Positions 26,340 to 35,902 of a stretch of DNA of 58,976 nt are shown here, in pieces. The stretch comes from JAYVIQ01 sp043770215 (lineage in GTDB: Bacteria; Bacteroidota; Bacteroidia; Cytophagales; JAAEPT01), in contig JAYVIQ010000045.1 of the NCBI GenBank assembly GCA_043770215.1, forward strand, positions 1 through 58,976. Reading direction: 5' to 3'. How positions within the stretch are numbered: the stretch's first letter is position 1; each line of letters begins with the position of its first letter. A program made the position numbers and the translations under genes. The notes under the pieces were generated by a model. It worked only from the letters and a program-made list of their open reading frames with translations, had not been told where the DNA came from and did no database searches.

Positions 26340-28160
26340 ATGTCTTTAATTTCAAAAATATGGAGTAAAGCAATATTGTTAGGGACATCACATTCTTCTG
26401 ATGTAAACCTTACAACAAGAATAATGCACACAAACAGGACATGTATGTATTCATTTTTGCTTCATGTTTTTTTTGCATCAGTATTTTTAACAATGCAACT
26501 GCCCATTTTAGCATTAATCATTTTTGTTTTTATTACTTTAATGTTTTTGGTTCAGTTACTTACTTGGCAAGGTAAGTACAATGCATCTAGGATACTATTT
26601 ATAGCAATTAGTAATTTGATAGTATTTATTTTCTCTATCATTTTGGGCGAAGATGGGGGTACATATTTTTTGTTTTTCTGCATAATTACATGCGTATTTA
26701 CTTTTTTTGGAGCTAAAGAAAAAGAACTACTAATTCTTAGCGTTTTAATTTCTCCATTCTTATGGTTGTGTTTAGAATTGTCTAATTACGAATTGTTTAA
26801 AATCATTCCCAAAATTACTTCTGAGAATTTAAGCCTATTAAAATTTTTAGCTATTACTACAACTTTTTTATGTATGTTCGTTTTTTTGTTCGATTTTATG
26901 GTCTTTAGCTATAAGAATGAAGATTTGTTAAATTCTACTATTCTAACACTGCGTACAAAAGAAAAGGAACTTACAGAAAAAAACAAAGATTATTTAACCT
27001 CTACCAAAGAGCTATTGAGCATACAGCAATTATTATCTGCAAACCAGGTAAATCTAGAAGAAGAGAAATCAAAAGCTGAAAAAGCATTAAAAGTAAAAAC
27101 TGATTTTCTTTCTAGTATGAGTCATGAAATAAGAACACCTATGAATGTAATTGTGGGTCTTACTGATATACTATTAGACACAGAAATTGACCATGAAAAG
27201 TTAGAAAACCTACATTTAATAAAAAATAGTTCTGATAATTTACTTGTGATTATAAATGATATTCTTGATTTCTCTAAAATGGATAGTGGTAAACTAATCA
27301 TAGAAAACATTGAATTTGATTTGTTTAATAAGCTGAATGATGTAAGAAAATTTATAGAAGTAAGAACAAAAGAAAACAACAATACTATAGACTTAAAAAT
27401 AGACAAGAATGTTCCTCAGTTTGTTTCCTCAGATCCAGTGAGAATTACACAGGTACTCATGAATTTACTTTCTAATGCCAATAAGTTCTCTAAAAATGGA
27501 AAAATTCAGCTTTTAGTCTCTCTAAAAAAAAATCACTCGCCTACAAAATCTAATTTGTTGTTTGAAATCAGAGATAATGGTATTGGTATTGAAAAGGAAT
27601 CTTTAGACAAAATTTTTGAAAGTTTTACTCAAGCATCTAGTAGCACAACACGTCAGTATGGCGGTACTGGTTTAGGTTTGCCTATAAGTAAAAGAATAGT
27701 TGATTTTCTTGATGGTGCAATATGGGTGGAAAGTGAAGTGAATATAGGGTCTAGTTTTTTTGTAGATTTACCTTTAAAACATAAAGAATTTATATCCAAA
27801 AAACAGCTTAAGGGCCTAGTTTGTGAGGATTATGAAATGAATCAAATGCTTATTCAGAAGACTTTTGATAATCTAGAAATAGGAGTGGATTTTGCACTTA
27901 CATTTAAAGAATTCAAAGAAAAATTCTCAAATCCAGAGTATTCATTTTTGATGTTTGATGTAAATAAAGATGAATTTGCCTGGGACTTAGTAAAAGGTTT
28001 TATTCTAGATAAAGGAATATTGCAAAGTAAAGAAGTACTTGTATATAGCAATTTTTTTAATGAAGAAATGGCACAAATGGGTATTCAAATTGTTTCTAAA
28101 CCAATAAATAATAAGGAAATAAAATTATTTAAAGATTCATTATTATCTCAAAAACAGTAA
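26340..28160 (+). CDS. Membrane hybrid histidine kinase with diverged receiver
   Basis: The 606-residue protein has about six transmembrane helices (residues 40-200), a coiled-coil linker, a HisKA domain with phosphorylatable His in SSMSHEIRTPMN, and a HATPase_c domain (N box LMNLLSNANKFSKNG, G1 RDNGIGI, G2 GGTGLGLPISKR). The C-terminal approximately 115 residues look like a short receiver: the acidic pair in VCEDYEMNQ, an Asp in FLMFDVNKDE and Lys-Pro in IVSKPINN. Loop and helix spacing is weak. No cognate regulator is adjacent. The 3' end overlaps yaaA by 18 bases in convergent orientation. Confidence 0.9.
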   Translation: MSLISKIWSKAILLGTSHSSDVNLTTRIMHTNRTCMYSFLLHVFFASVFLTMQLPILALIIFVFITLMFLVQLLTWQGKYNASRILFIAISNLIVFIFSIILGEDGGTYFLFFCIITCVFTFFGAKEKELLILSVLISPFLWLCLELSNYELFKIIPKITSENLSLLKFLAITTTFLCMFVFLFDFMVFSYKNEDLLNSTILTLRTKEKELTEKNKDYLTSTKELLSIQQLLSANQVNLEEEKSKAEKALKVKTDFLSSMSHEIRTPMNVIVGLTDILLDTEIDHEKLENLHLIKNSSDNLLVIINDILDFSKMDSGKLIIENIEFDLFNKLNDVRKFIEVRTKENNNTIDLKIDKNVPQFVSSDPVRITQVLMNLLSNANKFSKNGKIQLLVSLKKNHSPTKSNLLFEIRDNGIGIEKESLDKIFESFTQASSSTTRQYGGTGLGLPISKRIVDFLDGAIWVESEVNIGSSFFVDLPLKHKEFISKKQLKGLVCEDYEMNQMLIQKTFDNLEIGVDFALTFKEFKEKFSNPEYSFLMFDVNKDEFAWDLVKGFILDKGILQSKEVLVYSNFFNEEMAQMGIQIVSKPINNKEIKLFKDSLLSQKQ

Positions 28161-28904
28161 TTCAGTTTTTGTAGACATAGCTTCATTAAAAGTGTAATTT
28201 GCTGAAGTAAATGAACACAATTCTTCTTTTGTTTTTATTTCATTTTTTAGAATAAAACTTGCCATAAGTCCCCGTGCTTGTTTTGCATAAACCATTACTA
28301 CTTTAGGTCCATTTGGTGAATTTTCTTTGAAAATAGGGGTTACTACTGGGTTTAAAAATGAATTTAGTTTTAATACTTTAGCATATTCTTCAGAGGCAAG
28401 ATTTACAAGAATTTCATCTTTTTTAAGAACTTTATTTATTTGATTGGCTAATTTTTTATCCCAATACTGGTACAAGTTTTTTGCTTTAGGAGAAATCTCT
28501 AACTTAGTGCCCATTTCTAATCTATAAGGCATTATTAAATCAAAAGGTTTTAAAATACCATACAATCCAGATAATATAACTAAATTATCTTGAGCATAGG
28601 CTAAGTTTTTAGCAGAGTAATCTCTGATATTTAACCCACTATACACTTCTCCATCAAATGCAAAAGCTGCGGCTTTAGTTTCGTTTATGTCAAAAGGTAA
28701 GCTCCAATTTTGGTATCTATTATGGTTTAATTCTGCCAAGGCTGGGCTTAAATTCATTAATTTAGCAATTGATTCAGGATTCAGTTTCTTAAGCTTTTGA
28801 ATCAACTTTTCTGCTTCTGCAGAAAAAAAAATCTCGGTATGCGCTATAGGAAGTTCTTCTTTAGAGAAGTTTAGTTTTTTTGCCGGAGACAGTATTACCT
28901 TCAT
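28143..28904 (-). CDS. yaaA: Peroxide stress protein YaaA (DUF328/UPF0246)
   Basis: The 253-residue protein has the family start MKVILSPAKKLNF, the block LYGILKPFDLIMPYRLEMGTKL, the strand LVNLASEEYAKVL and the motif YAKQARGLMASFI, all characteristic of YaaA. In E. coli YaaA lowers free iron and protects DNA during peroxide stress, and it binds DNA through a helix-hairpin-helix-like element. The length is standard. It is transcribed alone, convergent with the kinase gene. Confidence 0.94.
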   Translation of the reverse strand: MKVILSPAKKLNFSKEELPIAHTEIFFSAEAEKLIQKLKKLNPESIAKLMNLSPALAELNHNRYQNWSLPFDINETKAAAFAFDGEVYSGLNIRDYSAKNLAYAQDNLVILSGLYGILKPFDLIMPYRLEMGTKLEISPKAKNLYQYWDKKLANQINKVLKKDEILVNLASEEYAKVLKLNSFLNPVVTPIFKENSPNGPKVVMVYAKQARGLMASFILKNEIKTKEELCSFTSANYTFNEAMSTKTELLFLR

Positions 28905-29046
28905 TTTTATTTTTTTTAAAGATTGACTATAAAATATTTGAATGCAAATATTTATTTTTTGTTTTCAAGAAACTCAACATAATTTGATTTCTATAGATGT
29001 ATAAAGGTACTATCATATTGTTTATTTTTTACTCTATGAATAAGTC

Positions 29047-31539
29047 CTAATTTGGGTCCACATCTAATATGATTCTTATATTTTTGAAATCTGGCTTTAG
29101 CAATGTATGCTCTACAATTTCTAATAAATACTCTTTTACACTTTTTATGTAAGTGTGGTCTTTTGGTAGTTTAAAAAATATTTGTTCTAAAAACTGATTT
29201 CTAACTCTATTTATTATTGGCTCTTCGGGTCCAATGATGGCTTTTATACCAAATTTTTCTTTTAATATTCTGCCCAAGTACAAACTGCATCGTTCTGCTG
29301 TGCCTTTGTCTTCATGCTTTATAATTATTTTTATTAATCTACAAAAAGGAGGGTATAAAAACTGTTTTCTAAAACCCATTTCTTTCTCATAAAAACCATT
29401 AAGGTCTTGATTCATTACTTGTTGAATCAATATGTGGTTTGGATTATTGGTCTGAATCAATACTTTACCTCCTTTATTTGCCCTACCAGCTCTACCAGAA
29501 ATTTGCGTAAGTAGTTGAACCACTCTTTCTGAAGCTCTGAAATCTGGAAAAAAAAGCATTCTATCAATATCAAACACAGTTACAAGAGTTACATTATCAA
29601 AATCTAACCCTTTTGTGACCATCTGTGTCCCAATAAGTATATCCGTTTTTCTACTTCTAAAGTCAGAAAATATTTCTTCTAGCTTATTTTTTGTACGGGC
29701 AGTATCAGTATCTAGCCTAGCAATCTTTGCTGTTTTAAAAATGGTTTGTACATCATCTTCTAGTTTTTCTGTGCCCATACCTACAGGGTAAATACTTCTA
29801 GAGCCACATTCTGAACAGTTTGTAGGTATGCCTTGTTGGTGTCCGCAATAATGGCACTTAAGTTCATTGCTGCCTTTGTGTAACGTAAGACTTACATTAC
29901 AGTTTATACAATGAGGAATATATTCACAAGAAGTGCATTGTACATAGGGAGAATATCCTCTTCTGTTTTGAAATACTATTGCTTGTTCTTTAAGTTCCAG
30001 CGCTTTGGACATTAAGTCAATAAAGGCATCAGAAAAATAATTTACTCCATTTTTTACGTAAGGAGAAGGGCTAAGAAAGAGTTGTGGAAGTTGAGATAGA
30101 CCATGTCTTTTTGTAAGATTTACCAATCCATATTTGCCTTCTTTGGCAAGAAAGTAACTTTCTAAAGAAGGGGTAGCTGTGCCTAAAAGTACTTTTGCAT
30201 TATGCAAGTGAGCCAAATACATTGCAGAATCTCTTCCATGGTATCTTGGAGACGGTTCATGTTGTTTATAGGAAGCATCGTGCTCTTCATCTATAATTAC
30301 TAATCCTAAATTTTCAAAAGGCAAGAATATAGATGACCTTACACCAAGTATGATTTGAAATTCACCATTTTTTAAACCCTTGTAGGTTTCTACCCTCTCA
30401 TTATCAGAAAATTTACTGTGATAAACGCCTAAAGATGAGCCGAAAATTTTACGTAATCTGCTGAAAATCTGAGTAGAAAGAGCAATCTCTGGCAGTAGAT
30501 ACAAAACTTGTTTGCCTTTTAGAAGCATCTCTTCTATTAAATGTATGTAAATTTCTGTTTTGCCACTTCCGGTTATTCCGTGCAATAAACAAATGTTTTT
30601 TTGATCAAAAACAGTGTTTATTTCTTCGAAAGCATTTTTTTGAGCTTCATTAAGCGGTTTTTTGTCTTCTGTATACCTGTCTACTCTAAACCTAGAAACA
30701 GGTTGCTCAAACTCATGCAATACCTGTTTTTTGATAAGTGTATTTAGAGATGAGCTGCTGAGCTCTTGCAGTAAAAAACTAGATTTTTCTAAACCAATAG
30801 AATTTAGTTCAGGTGTAGATAAGCAATTTGTCTCTTTCAAATAATGTAAAATGATTTCTTGCTGTTTTTCGTTTTTTTCTAAGTCTTTAAACAGTTTTTC
30901 TAATCCATTTTCTAAAAATAAATTCTGGTTTAGGCGTATTTTTTTTATTTTTTTGGGGCTATACTTATCTTTTACCTGCTCAAACAGTAGAATGGCATCT
31001 TTTTTTAATAACTCAGAAATGATTTTATTAAGTTTTTTTAGTTTAAGTGTTTTTTCTATTTCAGAAAAAGAAAGGTATTCTTTCTTTTTTAATAAAGTAA
31101 GAACACTTATTTCATCAGCACTTAAATTTTCTTGCCAGATGTATTCTGGTTTTAATTGTACACTAGATTCGCTGCTCAGTTTTAAGCCAGCGGGCAAAGC
31201 ACAAATGAGTACTTCTCCAGGATGAGCAAGGTAATAATCGCTCATCCAATGAATAAAGTTTATTTGTATTTTGCTCAAGAGTGGAGTATCATCTAAGATA
31301 TCTAAAATGTATTTTGCTTCGTAATTTCTTGGAGGATCTTCTGATATAGCAACAACAAGGCCAGTGTATATTTTTTTTTGTCCAAATTGAATCACAACTC
31401 TGTATCCAATATTTACTAAGTCATTCCATTCATTGGGTACCCTGTACGTATAAATTTTTGGCAAAGGCAAGGGTACAATTACTTCTACAAAAAAAGTGCT
31501 GTAGGCGGTGTGTATTATTTCCTTTTCAAATTCTAACAT
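29047..31539 (-). CDS. priA: Primosomal replication protein PriA (helicase)
   Basis: The 830-residue protein has an N-terminal 3'-DNA-binding domain (TFFVEVIVPLPLPKIYTYRVP), Walker A HGITGSGKTEIYI, a DEEHD box (VIIDEEHDASYKQHEPSPRYHGRD), a Cys-rich zinc-binding insertion (CTSCEYIPHCINC then CHYCGHQQG and CSECGS), and helicase motifs V/VI (GTQMVTKGLDFDNV, QISGRAGRANKGG). PriA restarts collapsed replication forks by reloading the replicative helicase. The start overlaps the end of the GSCFA gene by seven bases. Confidence 0.96.
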   Translation of the reverse strand: MLEFEKEIIHTAYSTFFVEVIVPLPLPKIYTYRVPNEWNDLVNIGYRVVIQFGQKKIYTGLVVAISEDPPRNYEAKYILDILDDTPLLSKIQINFIHWMSDYYLAHPGEVLICALPAGLKLSSESSVQLKPEYIWQENLSADEISVLTLLKKKEYLSFSEIEKTLKLKKLNKIISELLKKDAILLFEQVKDKYSPKKIKKIRLNQNLFLENGLEKLFKDLEKNEKQQEIILHYLKETNCLSTPELNSIGLEKSSFLLQELSSSSLNTLIKKQVLHEFEQPVSRFRVDRYTEDKKPLNEAQKNAFEEINTVFDQKNICLLHGITGSGKTEIYIHLIEEMLLKGKQVLYLLPEIALSTQIFSRLRKIFGSSLGVYHSKFSDNERVETYKGLKNGEFQIILGVRSSIFLPFENLGLVIIDEEHDASYKQHEPSPRYHGRDSAMYLAHLHNAKVLLGTATPSLESYFLAKEGKYGLVNLTKRHGLSQLPQLFLSPSPYVKNGVNYFSDAFIDLMSKALELKEQAIVFQNRRGYSPYVQCTSCEYIPHCINCNVSLTLHKGSNELKCHYCGHQQGIPTNCSECGSRSIYPVGMGTEKLEDDVQTIFKTAKIARLDTDTARTKNKLEEIFSDFRSRKTDILIGTQMVTKGLDFDNVTLVTVFDIDRMLFFPDFRASERVVQLLTQISGRAGRANKGGKVLIQTNNPNHILIQQVMNQDLNGFYEKEMGFRKQFLYPPFCRLIKIIIKHEDKGTAERCSLYLGRILKEKFGIKAIIGPEEPIINRVRNQFLEQIFFKLPKDHTYIKSVKEYLLEIVEHTLLKPDFKNIRIILDVDPN

Positions 31540-32498
31540 GGGGTAGAAATTAATTTATTGATTTCAATAATTTCTAAACTCATGTCTATTTTTTCATTAA
31601 GTATTTTGGTGTTTTCTAGTAGTTGTTTTAGAAAATCAGCATACGCTATGCTCTTATTATACAGTGGTTTGTGTTGAATAGAAGTGCTTATGTTTTTAAT
31701 TTTTGTTAGCAATGAAATTGTTTCTGGGCTAAAAAAAGCATTGCAAAAAGCGGTGTAAATAATATCAGTAGCCAATTCATTCGGATGTATTAGGTCACTT
31801 TTATAAAACCTATAATCACGTAAATCATCCAGTACTTTTTCGTAGCTTGGCAAATAAGTAACATTAGAATATTTCTGTTCTAATTTTGCACAAGCAACCC
31901 GTAAAGTACTTTTGCTTAATTGGTTTTCTGGTATCCCATCTTTTGTATGCCTCACAGGGCTTATGTTTAAAATAATTTGGGTTGCTGGATTAATCTTGGT
32001 GTAAGCGTTATCAAAACCTTGTATTATTTCTTCTACTTCAAGTATTCTTTTTGTAAATAATTGGGCAGGTTGTTTGTGGCAATTGCCTACAAATAAACAA
32101 TTTTGTTGTAATGTATGTACAAAAGCGGTACCAAATGTAAGTATAAGCACATCTGTTTTGGCTAAAAAAGAAGATAGCTTTTGGTTTAGAGCTTCTATTT
32201 TTTGATTTAATTCTTGTTTAGAATACCCAAAAATAGAAGAATGCAAATCATGATGAAACCACAAATCTTGATTATGTACAATAAGAGAGTTGTCTAGACC
32301 AGCTTTATTTTCTAGTATTTTAAAAATAGATAAGGGGTTAAATGTTGTTCCAAAAGGGTTTGATAAAGCAGGTATTTTGCCAGCAAGTAATCGTAAACCT
32401 ATTTCATCTGAAAAGCAAGATCCTAGAAGCAAAAAATTGTGCTTATGAGTGTATTTGACTAAATTATTTTGAAAATCTACAGGCGTATTTAGCAACAT
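31533..32498 (-). CDS. GSCFA-domain protein (SGNH-hydrolase-like)
   Basis: The 321-residue protein contains the eponymous motif FLLLGSCFSDEIGLRL and the downstream segments LTFGTAFVH, ILNISPVRHTKDG and YRFYKSDLIHPNELATDIIY. The latter matches the DxxH catalytic pair of SGNH/GDSL esterases. GSCFA proteins are common in Bacteroidota and are probably hydrolases acting on a carbohydrate or lipid ester; the substrate is unknown. There is no signal peptide. It overlaps its neighbours on both sides (HEAT gene by 10 bases, priA by 7), forming a tight run. Confidence 0.9.
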   Translation of the reverse strand: MLLNTPVDFQNNLVKYTHKHNFLLLGSCFSDEIGLRLLAGKIPALSNPFGTTFNPLSIFKILENKAGLDNSLIVHNQDLWFHHDLHSSIFGYSKQELNQKIEALNQKLSSFLAKTDVLILTFGTAFVHTLQQNCLFVGNCHKQPAQLFTKRILEVEEIIQGFDNAYTKINPATQIILNISPVRHTKDGIPENQLSKSTLRVACAKLEQKYSNVTYLPSYEKVLDDLRDYRFYKSDLIHPNELATDIIYTAFCNAFFSPETISLLTKIKNISTSIQHKPLYNKSIAYADFLKQLLENTKILNEKIDMSLEIIEINKLISTPC

Positions 32499-33064
32499 AA
32501 TACAGCAAAATTAAGCATTTTTTTATTATTTCTATTTTTTTCAAATGTTCTCATAGCTCGTTTTCTTACAGCTAGCCAACAAATTTCTTTAACTCCAAAA
32601 TATTTATTTGCTGAAAAAATGGTAAGTTGTTCGAGTTTTTCTCTGATTTTTAATCCCGAATTTATAGCAATTACATAGGTTGCCCAACTTTTAACTGAGT
32701 CAGATTTATGTTTTGAAATAATTCTCAGTAGCTCACTATCATTCTGTTTTATAGTTTTTTTTAGAATTCCTAAACCAATAGCGTCGTTTACTGTATTTAC
32801 ATTTTGTTTTTCTAAAGCTTCTATGTAGGCTAAAATGGATTCTAAATAGTCATTTCTATTTATTTTTGCCAATATATTTTGAAACATTTTTTTTTGGTCT
32901 ACGGCAAACCATTCAACAAGATTTGGAGATTCTAGCTCGCCATTATTTAGTTGGTCTAAAATTTCTTTGGGGATGTCTTTTATAGATTTTGAATTTTTTC
33001 TTTTTATTTCTTCCACAGATTTATGTATGGCACAATGAATAGTAGATTTTCGTTTCCTACACAA
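32489..33064 (-). CDS. HEAT-repeat protein, DNA-alkylation-repair-like
   Basis: The approximately 191-residue protein reads IHKSVEEIKRKNSKSIKDIPKE, NLVEWFAVDQKKMFQNIL, then helical pairs ending VKSWATYVIAINSGLKIREKL and FGVKEICWLAVRKRAM. This resembles AlkD-type HEAT-like DNA glycosylases of Bacteroidota. No ATG precedes the conserved region; a TTG at 33064 is the best start, and a GTG at 33016 is possible. The frame is the same as that of the upstream DUF4296 gene, separated by its TAA and 54 further bases. The glycosylase role is inferred. Confidence 0.65.
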   Translation of the reverse strand: MCRKRKSTIHCAIHKSVEEIKRKNSKSIKDIPKEILDQLNNGELESPNLVEWFAVDQKKMFQNILAKINRNDYLESILAYIEALEKQNVNTVNDAIGLGILKKTIKQNDSELLRIISKHKSDSVKSWATYVIAINSGLKIREKLEQLTIFSANKYFGVKEICWLAVRKRAMRTFEKNRNNKKMLNFAVLCC

Positions 33065-33118
33065 TAAAAATATAAAAAATGTAGAACCTTTAGCCCATCT
33101 AAAAATAGAATATGAAAG

Positions 33119-33463
33119 TTATTGAGTTACATTTAAACTGTCTTTAGGAGCAATTTTTTTTTCAGCAAGTTCTATTACCTCTCTAAAATATTCTGGATTT
33201 TTAGAATAGTATTTAAAGCTTGAATCAAATTTTTCTATTGATATCTTTAAACTATCAAGCAAAATAGGCTTATAATGACCCAGAAATAGCTGTTTAGAGC
33301 TATCGGATTGTAATCCTTTTTGATAGGTTATTTCTTCAGCTACCATCATTTTAGCCATAGCAGAAGCCATGTCTTCTTTAGATAAAACGTTTTTTGGTAT
33401 TTCTGGTGCAGATGTGCATCCAACAAAAACGAAAACCATAGAATAAAACACTATTTTTCTCAA
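33119..33463 (-). CDS. DUF4296-type lipoprotein
   Basis: The 114-residue protein has a short lipoprotein leader (RKIVFYSMVFVFVGCTSAPEIP) and a helical body with the family pattern ILSxxDM...AEEITY..., here LSKEDMASAMAKMMVAEEITYQ, and SFKYYSKNPEYFREV, matching DUF4296, a Bacteroidota family of unknown function. The best start is a TTG (33461-33463), because it supplies the positively charged n-region; the internal ATG at 33439 would leave a leader without charge. It lies between mgtE and the HEAT gene. Confidence 0.75.
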   Translation of the reverse strand: MRKIVFYSMVFVFVGCTSAPEIPKNVLSKEDMASAMAKMMVAEEITYQKGLQSDSSKQLFLGHYKPILLDSLKISIEKFDSSFKYYSKNPEYFREVIELAEKKIAPKDSLNVTQ

Positions 33464-33560
33464 AATCTTTTTCTTTTTTTAATGTCTAAAACTACGTATA
33501 AAAGCTAAGAAAATCCAGTAACCTATCTAAAATATGTAGCCCTATTACTCTTCTAATCCT

Positions 33561-34910
33561 TTAGATAATAAACATTTTTACAATGCTAAAATATATAGCA
33601 ATGCCTATAATATCGTTTGCTGTGGTAATAAAAGGACCTGAAGCTATGGCAGGGTTTATGTCAAATTTTTCTAAAATAAGTGGCGTAATGGTACCCATCA
33701 TAGAAGAAATTATCACCACAGTAAATATAGCAATGCCAACAACAATAGAAAGATTTGTATCTTGCTTGTAGGCATATACAAATAAAATTACCAGTATAAA
33801 TATAGATACACCATTTAAGAGAGATACCACAAAAGATTTAAATAGCTGAGTAGAAACATCTTCATCAAAAGCACTTTTATTGGCTAAACTTTGTACAACT
33901 ATACTACTAGATTGTATGCCTACATTTCCGCCAGTAGCTGTTATTAATGGAATAAAAAAGGCAACAGCCGTTAATTCTTGAAGCGGTCCTTCAAAAACAC
34001 CCAAGAGCATAGCACTCAATAATCCCCCCAAAACACCTATCAGCAGCCAGGGTAATCTAGCCCTAGTTAAATCCCAAATGCTGTCAGAGTGCCCTACATT
34101 TTCTGAGATACCGGCCATTAAATTCCGCTCAGTTTCTGCCTGTTCTGTAATTACATCTAAAATATCATCTATGGTTATTCTGCCCACTAATTTGGTTTGC
34201 AAATTTACAACGGGTACAGCATCTAAATCGTATTTTGTCATGATTTGTGCAACTTCAAAATCTGCCATAAATACATCTACCATAATCAAATCTTCTTCAT
34301 AAAGATCTGCAATTTTGGTATGGCTAGGTGCCAAAACTATTTTTTTTAGAGATACCCTACCTAAAAGTTTGTCTTTGTCATTTACTACGTAAATAGAGTA
34401 TAATTTATCTACATTTTCTGCTTGTCTTTTTATTTCTTCTATACATTGGCCTACTGTCCAATTCGCATCTGCTTTTACCAACTCTTTGGCCATCATTCCG
34501 CCAGCACAGTCTTCTTCATACCGCAACAATTCATGCAAATGTTCTACTACTTGAGAATCTTCTACAAGAGAAAGTACTTCTTCTCTAGCTTTTAAATTTT
34601 GCTCATTTAAAATGTCTGCTGCATCATCAGAATCTAAGTGGGGGAGTAGGTCAGCTACTTCTTTAGAAGTAAATGTTTTTAAAAATTTTCTTCTAATGTC
34701 TGAATCAAGTTCGGCAATTATTTCTGCACTTTTTTCAGATTCTAGAATGTCAAAAATAAATTTACTTTGCTTAGAGTCTAACTCAGTTAAAATTAAATTT
34801 AGGTCAGCAACGTGCAAATCTAATAAACTATCCACCAAAAAAGTTCTATCTTGTGCTTCTATGGCATTTTCTATCTGTTCTAAGAATTCTTTTGTTAGTT
34901 CAAATTGCAT
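33561..34910 (-). CDS. mgtE: Magnesium transporter MgtE
   Basis: The 449-residue protein has an N-terminal MgtE_N helical domain (HVADLNLILTELDSKQSKFIF, LPHLDSDDAADILNE), tandem CBS domains (ending LDAVPVVNLQTKLVGRITIDDILDV), a plug helix and five transmembrane helices, with the pore segment FIPLITATGGNVGIQSS and ILEKFDINPAIASGPFITTANDIIG. This is a full-length Mg2+-gated channel, closed when Mg2+ fills the CBS/N-domain sites. It lies downstream of rsmA with a 189-base gap and may have its own promoter. Confidence 0.96.
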   Translation of the reverse strand: MQFELTKEFLEQIENAIEAQDRTFLVDSLLDLHVADLNLILTELDSKQSKFIFDILESEKSAEIIAELDSDIRRKFLKTFTSKEVADLLPHLDSDDAADILNEQNLKAREEVLSLVEDSQVVEHLHELLRYEEDCAGGMMAKELVKADANWTVGQCIEEIKRQAENVDKLYSIYVVNDKDKLLGRVSLKKIVLAPSHTKIADLYEEDLIMVDVFMADFEVAQIMTKYDLDAVPVVNLQTKLVGRITIDDILDVITEQAETERNLMAGISENVGHSDSIWDLTRARLPWLLIGVLGGLLSAMLLGVFEGPLQELTAVAFFIPLITATGGNVGIQSSSIVVQSLANKSAFDEDVSTQLFKSFVVSLLNGVSIFILVILFVYAYKQDTNLSIVVGIAIFTVVIISSMMGTITPLILEKFDINPAIASGPFITTANDIIGIAIYFSIVKMFII

Positions 34911-35099
34911 GATGCTAATCTTTTTTGTTTGTGGGTAGTGCTTTTAATCTTTGCAATTACGTAAATTTTAATTAATCTTATGGCTATTATTTGTTTAAAT
35001 CTTGCCTTACACTTTCACTTTTTTTAAACAAAATATAAAAAGATTCATAGTCAACTTTTTTGTAGAAAAGTAGTGTTTAATCTTTTACAACGATTAGAA

Positions 35100-35882
35100 T
35101 TATGCTTCAAGACCCTTACTTGCCTGCTTTGTCAATTCTACAAACTGTGCTACACTTAGCTGCTCTGCTCTGGCAGACAAAAAGAATTCATCTATATTTT
35201 CTGTTTCTAAATTTAGACACTTAAGCGCATTTTTAAGCGTTTTTCTTCTGTTGTTAAATCCTTGTTTCACCAATTGGAAAAACAGTTTTTCGTCACAACC
35301 GAGTGCAGTAGTTTCGTTTCTTGTTAAGCGTATTACTCCAGATTTGACTCTCGGAGGAGGGATAAAAACATGCTCATGTACTGTAAAAAGGTACTCTATT
35401 TTGTAGAATGCTTGTAGCAAAACACTCAGTATGCCGTACTGCTTATTGCCTGGAGGAGAAGCTAACCTTACGGCAACTTCTTTTTGAAGCATACACACTA
35501 CCTGTGTATATACATCTCTGCTTTCTAAGACTTTAAAGAAAATTTGCGAGCCAATGTTGTAAGGAAAGTTTCCAATCATGGCTATTTTGCCATCGAAATA
35601 ATCTGAGGGTTGTTTTCTCAAAAAATCTCCGGCAACTATTCTTTCTTTTAAATATGGGAAATGATTTTGTAAATAGAGCACAGACTCGGTATCTATTTCT
35701 GCCACTTTTATATTGGCTTGGCGTTGTATAAAATACTTGGTTAAAACGCCCATTCCAGGCCCTATTTCTAGAATAGATTCGTTTTCGTTTACCAACAATC
35801 CATCAACAATTTGTAAAGCGATGCTTTCATCGTTTAAAAAATGTTGTCCTAAATGTTTCTTTGCCTTAACTTTATCGTTCAT
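35100..35882 (-). CDS. rsmA: 16S rRNA (adenine1518/1519-N6)-dimethyltransferase RsmA (KsgA)
   Basis: The ATG at 35880-35882 (MNDKVKAKKHLGQHFLND) is preferred over a TTG three codons upstream. The 260-residue product has the KsgA opening KKHLGQHFLND, motif I ILEIGPGMGVLTKYF, and motif IV AMIGNFPYNIGSQIFFK (NxPY). RsmA dimethylates two adenines in the 3' hairpin of 16S rRNA during late 30S assembly. It is divergent from the aminopeptidase gene with only 20 bases between start codons, so the two promoters must overlap the coding regions or be very short. Confidence 0.96.
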   Translation of the reverse strand: MNDKVKAKKHLGQHFLNDESIALQIVDGLLVNENESILEIGPGMGVLTKYFIQRQANIKVAEIDTESVLYLQNHFPYLKERIVAGDFLRKQPSDYFDGKIAMIGNFPYNIGSQIFFKVLESRDVYTQVVCMLQKEVAVRLASPPGNKQYGILSVLLQAFYKIEYLFTVHEHVFIPPPRVKSGVIRLTRNETTALGCDEKLFFQLVKQGFNNRRKTLKNALKCLNLETENIDEFFLSARAEQLSVAQFVELTKQASKGLEA

Positions 35883-35902
35883 TTGTACCAAAATTACAGA
35901 TA

